Assembly (NCBI RefSeq): GCF_958295425.1
Contig: NC_081144.1
Coordinates: forward strand, 22,819,398-22,883,397
Length of the DNA: 64,000 nt
DNA from: Solea solea
Lineage: Eukaryota > Chordata > Actinopteri > Pleuronectiformes > Soleidae
Direction: 5' to 3'
A model generated the notes under the pieces. The model was not told the DNA's origin. It saw only the letters and a list, made by a program, of their open reading frames with translations, and ran no database searches. The position numbers and the translations under genes are program-made. The stretch's first letter is position 1. The number at the start of each line of letters is the position of its first letter. Below are positions 58,518 to 64,000 of this stretch, in pieces.

Positions 58518-61500
58518 GTTAGTTTTTTGGTTTTTCTTTTTTAATTATTGGAACAAATAGTACAGCAGTTACTTGCAAACACAGAGTAATGAAAACCTCC
58601 CAAATGTTCCTCATCCATTCATAGTGGGTATTACATTTTTTGACAGAAATTAATAACATCTGTTCTACTGTAATTGTGCTGCTATGTAGGGGTTGGACAT
58701 ATGGGCAAAAAATAATATTTAAATACATATTTTGGGGGATTTTTACATAAATTAGTCAATATCCTTTAAAAATTAGATTTTAGTTTAAGTTAATTAATTG
58801 TTACGTACAGATTATGTCAAACATGATGTCTCAGAAAAACAATTATATTTCTATAAAACGATTTCAAATACTTAGTTGCGGGGTCTGGTGTCTCTGTGTT
58901 TTCTCCTTATTAGCATAATAACCTGTGTGGCAAGGAGCATGCTGGTGAGACGTCATGTGATCACTTAGGCCAGGGTTTTTCATTGCTGGTCCTGGAGGGC
59001 CACTGTCCTGACGAGCTGACCATTGGAATCAGGTGTGTTTGAGCAGGAACACATCTAAAACATGCAGGACATTGGCTCCCCAGGACCAGGAGTGAGAAAC
59101 CCTGACTTAGGCCCACTAGTGGTCATTGTGAGACTGAATTCTGCTCACTGCTGCAGCAAGGAGAGCTTCTGCAGTACGCATTCAGGGAATGTTTGGATTG
59201 TGCATTTCATTGGTTTTGTTAATTTGAATTAATTAATTAAAATAATATTAATTAGAGTCACCTTATGTCTCGCTCCATCTTAATCTAATTTTGCTCCTGT
59301 AAAAAGTCTGTAGCTGACTTTGCTCGACCACTGTAAGAGCTTTTTTTTTTTTGAGTTTTAGAGCAATATAGAGTCAATATTTTCTCTGGTGGTACTTGGT
59401 ATAAAAAGTTTTAGAACTACTAGTCTTGCCCAACTCTACTGGCATGCCATAGTGAATAAAGTGGATAGTTTTTCATTCAGTACTTTAGATTTGTAACACT
59501 TTATAAAATTGTAGTGATTTGTTTGAACTTTGACACTAAATAATCTTTTATTCTTTTGGTCAGGGTCCAAACATGAAGCTCATCAATTTTGATTCCATGT
59601 AATACAAATGTATAAGTTCTGTCAGTGTACATTTTAGCTTGTCCCCTTCTGTAAGTGCTTATTATATATTGTAGCAATATTTCTCTAGGATTCTTGACTT
59701 TTTCATCCCTATTTTTTGCCCCCCCTCCCCATTTAAGGCTCTGAGAGGCTGAAGCCACAACATGTGGAGCCATGGAACAGTGTTCGGGTTACCTTCAACA
59801 TTCCTCGGGATGCTGCTGAGCGACTCAGACTGTTGGCCCAGAACAACCAGCAGCAGCTCAGAGACCTGGGGATTCTCTCTGTGCAGATAGAAGGTAACAA
59901 CACACCCTTTACTGTTGTTGAGACTGAAAAAATTAAGAATACAAGCTGGACCTCATGGGGTAAATGTGAGATTTTGACATCCCTGCTTTTTATCATCAGG
60001 GGAAGGGGCCATCAATGTGGCTATGGGACCAAATAGAGGACAGGAAGTAAGAGTGAATGGACCAATTGGAGCACCTGGCCAGATAAGAATGGATGTCGCC
60101 TTTCCAGGTCAGCCTGGACCAGGTATTAGTTTCATTATACATGGGGGGGTGTCTCTTCCTAAGAGGATTCCATACGTATCTTGATTCATGGGCTTCAATT
60201 TGATTCAGAAATGATACTTGTAATTATGGAATGCCAAATCTATAAAAAAAAGTACTGCTTACCTTCTTAACCTTCTGCCACTCGATAAAAACAATAAGCT
60301 CATTATGCAGGGACATATTCAGGCACTTTATTTAAATGCCTAATCGAATGTTTCTTATCTTTCGTTCACAAGTGCAATAAACTCATGATCTCAAAAAATC
60401 ATGATCTCAATTCTAAGCAAAAGAATCTCGATTCAGATTTTTTTTCAGAATCGTGCAGCCCTACTCCTAGTACTCTTGGTTAATTTATTTCATAGAAAAT
60501 GGAAGTCATTGGAATGTAGATGGTTGAAGCAATTGTCTTAGGCAATGGTACGTTAGTCTGCAAATATTTGTATATTTTTATAATTGTAAAAATATATTTG
60601 TATATTAGTCTATATATTTGTTTTAGTCACTCAATTTTCCTTTTTGTATATAATATTGTGTTGTATTCCCTTATATTTCCCTAAGGAGGAGTAAGGATGC
60701 CCAATCCGCAAATGGCTCCTTCTGGGCCAGGCATGGCAGGTCAGGCTGTCATGGCAGGCAGCAGTGGACAGATGCACCCTCGCATTCCAAGACCATCTTC
60801 GACAGGTTTGGGTCTTTTTTTCTTCATAAAATGTTGTGTTGTAGTTGTAAGTATAGCTTGGGCCGTACATTCATGGAAAAACATATATATCCTCCATTTT
60901 CACAGATGTGATGGACCCAATGATGCCAGGTATGCCAGTTCAGCAGCAACAGCAACTTCAACACCAACAGGCTGGTCCCCATGGCCCCGGTCCCATGCCT
61001 CCTCAGGCAGCCCATCACATGCAGACCCTGCAGGCTGGGCGACCACTCAACCCTGCCGCACTGCAGCAGCTACAACAACAGCACCACCAACAGCAGCAGC
61101 AGGCCCAGCAGCAAGCTCAGCTTTCTCAGCTCGGACCGAGACCTCCATTTAACCCATCAGGCCAGATGGCCGTGTCTCCTGGCTGGAACCAGTTGCCTGC
61201 TGGAGTTCTTCAACAACAAGCTTCCCAAGGAGGTCCTGTCTGGAGAAAGCCCCCACCACAAGTACAAATGGTTCAACGCCCCCCTTCCCTCACTACAGTT
61301 CAGACTCCCAGCCACCCTCCGCCCCCGTACCCATTTGGCAGCCAGCAGGCTGGGCAGGTATTCAATGCTATAGGACCGGGACAGTTACCTCCACAACAGC
61401 AGGTGGGAATGGGCCAGTTTGCTGCTCCTCAGCCTAAAGTTCCACAGGGTGGCCCTAGTGGTATTGCAGGACCCAGACCCCCTCCACCACTTCCACCAAC

Positions 61501-64000
61501 TTCTGGACAGCAGGGCAACCTTACCGCAAAATCGCCCGGTTCCTCTTCGTCCCCTTTTCAGCAGGGTTCACCAGGCACCCCACCGATGATGGCTCAGAGA
61601 CCTACAACTCCACAGGGTTTTCCCCAGGGTGTTGGATCACCAGGAAGATCTGCTCTTGCCCAACAGGGTAACATGCAACAAGCATTTGTGGGTATGCCCC
61701 AGCATAGTCAGCCTGGGGCCCAAGTTCATCCAGGTGCGTTGCCGTTGGTCCCTTTTTCTTTTTAGACTGTAACACTCTTTAAAATAATTTTTTTTAGCAG
61801 TTATTCAATAGTGACATCAATCTTTGTTGATTACAGGTTTGCCAAAGCGTCCAATGGGTTTTCCAGCAAACTTTGTTCAGGGTCAGGTGAGTGTCAGCAC
61901 TCCGGGAACACCTGGTGGAGGACCCCCACAACAGCTACAAACCACTCAAGCAATGACTCACGCAGGTAAAATGTCTGAAACATTGCATTTGTTTGAGGAC
62001 ATGTTTTAGGGGAAAAATGCCAATTCTGGATGTGTCGGGTAGATCAAAATGATTTAATATGAGACCAATTGTAGTAGTAGATTAGATTAGTAGTAGGAGT
62101 AGATTTTTTTTGAAAGGTTGTTACAGTTTTTGGCAGAGATTCCTTATTCATGTTATTCTACATGAATAATTGAAATGGGTTTAATGTTTCCACCTGGTAT
62201 ACTACTCTGGGGTGATTGTTATTGCTTCTTATGGTATTAATATATAAAAAAAACATTTTATTTACCATTGGCATTTATTTAATACAAAATGGAACAACAT
62301 ATTTCACTGGAAACTAAGTAGCATATTTTTCTATATAGCATAAACATAAAAACACTGACATTCAGTTGATTCAACTGAGCACAGTGTTAAAACGCTAATA
62401 ACTAACAAATTTATTTTTCTGATTATGACTGTTTCATAATCATTTAAGAGAATCTTGATGCGTCGGAAAATAGATAATTTCTCCCACTTTTTGTTAACAA
62501 ACTTTGTTTTCTCCATCAATCTGGCATGTGGCATAGCTTACATTTGTATTTAGTTTCATCTGTCTTTTAGAGACAAGAAGAGTACTTCCTGTTAGCTCTA
62601 ACACATGAAAGCAACATTTGCATTAAAACACTTCAGGATGTCTCCATAACAGCACTGTCTGGGTATGAAGCCTTTGCTTTTGCAGCTATAGTAGGTTGGC
62701 CTGGTTTTCCACATTGAGTTGTTCACTCTTTAGTTTGGGGATGCATTTGTTGCATATGGATAGATAATTCACTCTCCCTTGTGTGTGGGCACAGCCTTAC
62801 ACAGGCACTGCACAATAGAGTACAGATGGAAGAAGTAGATGAGAGAGGGCAGCAAAGCACATTGATGTCACACATACCAAAATTAAATAAATGCCACCCC
62901 AAATGATGTGGTGGCAGAACACTGAGCTTGTTGATTTTAGGGAAATTTAGAATAAATGTCAGGGCAATATCACAAACATGGTGAAACAGCCATAACTCAA
63001 ACACACCAGGATAGCAGAGTCTATACAGTAAACACATGTGGTTGTATTTTGACCTTTGTATGGTAGTGCATGGAGTGGGTTATAATTTAAATTAAAGAGT
63101 TTTGGGTTTGATCCCATCACCACATTGCTGGTAGCATGTGAATGATGTGTAATAGGAAAAAGCCTTGTATATAGATGTTTGTATGAAGGGCAAAATCACA
63201 GAAATCACAGTGATCATTTTAAAAACATTTATCAATGAAAATCTAAAAAACTATGTAAATAATACCATTCCCTCTAATATTGGGAATCATGTCGCAATTA
63301 TAGTCAAAATAACCCGTTAGTTATTTCTAAAAAATTATTCAGCTTTACTCAACATGCAGTTAATACAAGGCACATTTGATTATCACCTGTAAAAACCCAT
63401 TTAAGTAATTTGATCATTTCCCTCTGCATTTTACATCAGGATCTCAACCTTCAGCCTCTACACCAAACTCAATGCAGAGTCCAGCCCATGTCCAACCCAA
63501 TGTCATGGGGGTACAAAGCAGCATGGCAGGTGCACCTCCTGGTACAACTGCTGGGCCTAGTATGGGCCAGCAACAGCCTGGCCTCCAGACCCAGATGATG
63601 GGCCTCCAGCATCAGGCCCAGCCCGTGTCCTCCTCCCCCAGCCAGATGGTTCAAGGCCAGGGTGGTGGTCAGACTGTCCTCACACGGCCCATCAGTCAAG
63701 GCCAGAGAGGAGGAATGACCCCACCCAAGCAAATGATGCCTCAACAAGGCCAGGGGGTGATGCATGGGCAAGGTCAGATGGTTGGAGGCCAAGGGCACCA
63801 GGCCATGCTCCTGCAGCAGCAGCAACAACAGCAACAAAACTCCATGATGGAGCAAATGGTTGCCAACCAGATGCAAGCCAACAAGCAGGCATTTGGAGGC
63901 AAGATGCCAGCTGGGGTCATGCCTGGCCAAATGATGCGTGGCCCTTCTCCGAACGTTCCAGGTAACATGGCTCAGTTTCAGGGCCAAGTTGGCCCACAGC
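58220..64000 (+). CDS. NCOA6: NCOA6, nuclear receptor coactivator 6 (ASC-2/PRIP/TRBP); 5' part, cut by the window edge
   Basis: Seven coding exons (58220-58517, 59738-59893, 60000-60122, 60686-60805, 60906-61733, 61837-61965, 63440-64000+) give about 738 codons of a protein that exceeds 2000 residues in mammals. Every coding intron here is phase 1. Conserved segments are [15 protein letters not shown] (about residues 67-81), [20 protein letters not shown] (about 109-128), [35 protein letters not shown], and Gln/Pro/Gly/Met-rich low-complexity tracts. NCOA6 is a nuclear scaffold that binds nuclear receptors through LXXLL motifs and joins the MLL3/MLL4 H3K4 methyltransferase complexes. The receptor-binding LXXLL motifs lie beyond the edge. 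The start at 58220 is the first ATG in frame after the acceptor at 58179. The acidic N terminus of about 65 residues differs from mammals, as expected for a fast-evolving stretch. Confidence 0.95.
58971..59104 (+). mobile_element. hAT MITE, 134 bp, with 8-bp target-site duplication
   Basis: It begins CAGGGTTTTTCATTGCTGGT and ends CAGGAGTGAGAAACCCTG, imperfect inverted repeats of about 25 bp including CCTGG(A/T)-type inner parts. ACTTAGGC flanks it at 58963-58970 and 59105-59112. It is a short, recent-looking non-coding insertion in the NCOA6 intron 58518-59737. Confidence 0.9.
59738..59893 (+). CDS. NCOA6: NCOA6 coding exon 2 (residues 100-151)
   Basis: The acceptor CCCCATTTAAG ends at 59737 and the donor GAAG-GTAACA is at 59894. 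It encodes the highly conserved [20 protein letters not shown] region. Confidence 0.94.
60000..60122 (+). CDS. NCOA6: NCOA6 coding exon 3 (residues 152-192)
   Basis: The acceptor TTTATCATCAG ends at 59999 and the donor CCAG-GTATTA is at 60123. It encodes [20 protein letters not shown]. Confidence 0.92.
60686..60805 (+). CDS. NCOA6: NCOA6 coding exon 4 (residues 193-232)
   Basis: The acceptor ATTTCCCTAAG ends at 60685 and the donor GACAG-GTTTGG is at 60806. It is Gly/Pro/Met-rich and ends [11 protein letters not shown]. Confidence 0.9.
60906..61733 (+). CDS. NCOA6: NCOA6 coding exon 5 (residues 233-508)
   Basis: The acceptor TTTTCACAG ends at 60905 and the donor CCAG-GTGCGT is at 61734. It is Gln-rich ([10 protein letters not shown] and [17 protein letters not shown]) and carries the conserved [17 protein letters not shown]. 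The open frame continues 32 nt past the donor, which gives a misleading longer ORF. Confidence 0.93.
61837..61965 (+). CDS. NCOA6: NCOA6 coding exon 6 (residues 509-551)
   Basis: The acceptor TTGATTACAG ends at 61836 and the donor GCAG-GTAAAA is at 61966. It encodes [17 protein letters not shown]. Confidence 0.92.
61966..63439 (+). other. NCOA6: NCOA6 intron 6
   Basis: AT-rich, with no exon-like or repeat boundary that I can place. The open frames here are on the wrong strand and have no domain. Confidence 0.7.
63440..64000 (+). CDS. NCOA6: NCOA6 coding exon 7 (residues 552-738+), runs off the window
   Basis: The acceptor TTTTACATCAG ends at 63439. It encodes Met/Gln/Gly-rich sequence including MTPPKQMM, a run of seven Gln, and [17 protein letters not shown]. 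It is open to base 64000. The - strand open frame at 63469-63987 is a shadow of this exon. Confidence 0.92.

Noticed and set aside
60908..61765. 285-codon frame as a complete single-exon gene
   Set aside because: It is NCOA6 coding exon 5 read past its donor at 61734. The flanking exons join in phase.
63469..63987. 172-codon - strand frame opposite NCOA6
   Set aside because: It is the antisense shadow of the Gln/Met-rich NCOA6 exon (CAG repeats read as Leu).

Overview
The window is vertebrate nuclear DNA, almost certainly from a ray-finned (teleost) fish. It has split genes with GT-AG introns, many CA/TG, GATA and CT microsatellites, Tc1/mariner and hAT-type DNA transposons and their short derivatives, truncated LINE copies with a polyadenylation-like tail, and a tRNA-derived SINE. 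The three protein genes lie together on human 20q11.22 as well (TP53INP2, NCOA6, GGT7), so this is a conserved vertebrate block. Here the left-to-right order is TP53INP2, GGT7, NCOA6, all on the + strand.

Region 1-22700 holds no protein gene I can name. It contains one intact tRNA-Ala(TGC) gene on the - strand at 12178-12249 and a dense layer of repeats: a dead LINE reverse transcriptase (about 6108-7156), LINE tails, a composite element at 9826-10790 interrupted by a 380-bp hAT-like MITE, Tc1 remnants, tandem and dispersed duplications, and a GATA tract. A pair of exon-like segments at 19605-19851 is the only hint of an unrecognised transcript.

Region 22700-35160 is TP53INP2: a GC-box promoter and non-coding first exon (about 22700-23137), a 5.4-kb intron, three coding exons (28774-31097; 314 codons) and a long 3' UTR. 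Region 35160-38900 is an intergenic stretch rich in repeats. Region 38940-53375 is GGT7: 15 coding exons, 678 codons, complete, with a 3.7-kb intron packed with transposons. NCOA6 starts about 550 bp after the GGT7 poly(A) signal, with a probable non-coding exon 1 near 53915-54045. Its coding exons run from 58220 to the right edge, where the gene is cut off after about 738 codons.

The genes do unrelated jobs: autophagy/nuclear co-regulation, a gamma-glutamyltransferase-family membrane protein, and a nuclear-receptor coactivator scaffold. They are not an operon. I found no novel multi-gene system. The unusual content is the well-preserved record of nested transposon insertions, several with readable 8-bp target-site duplications, and some gene-level oddities: GGT7 lacks the catalytic Thr motif, TP53INP2 acceptors are built from CT microsatellites, all NCOA6 coding introns here are phase 1, and NCOA6 has a short upstream ORF. 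Exon limits were placed by eye from splice consensus, reading-frame continuity and remembered family sequences, without any alignment tool.
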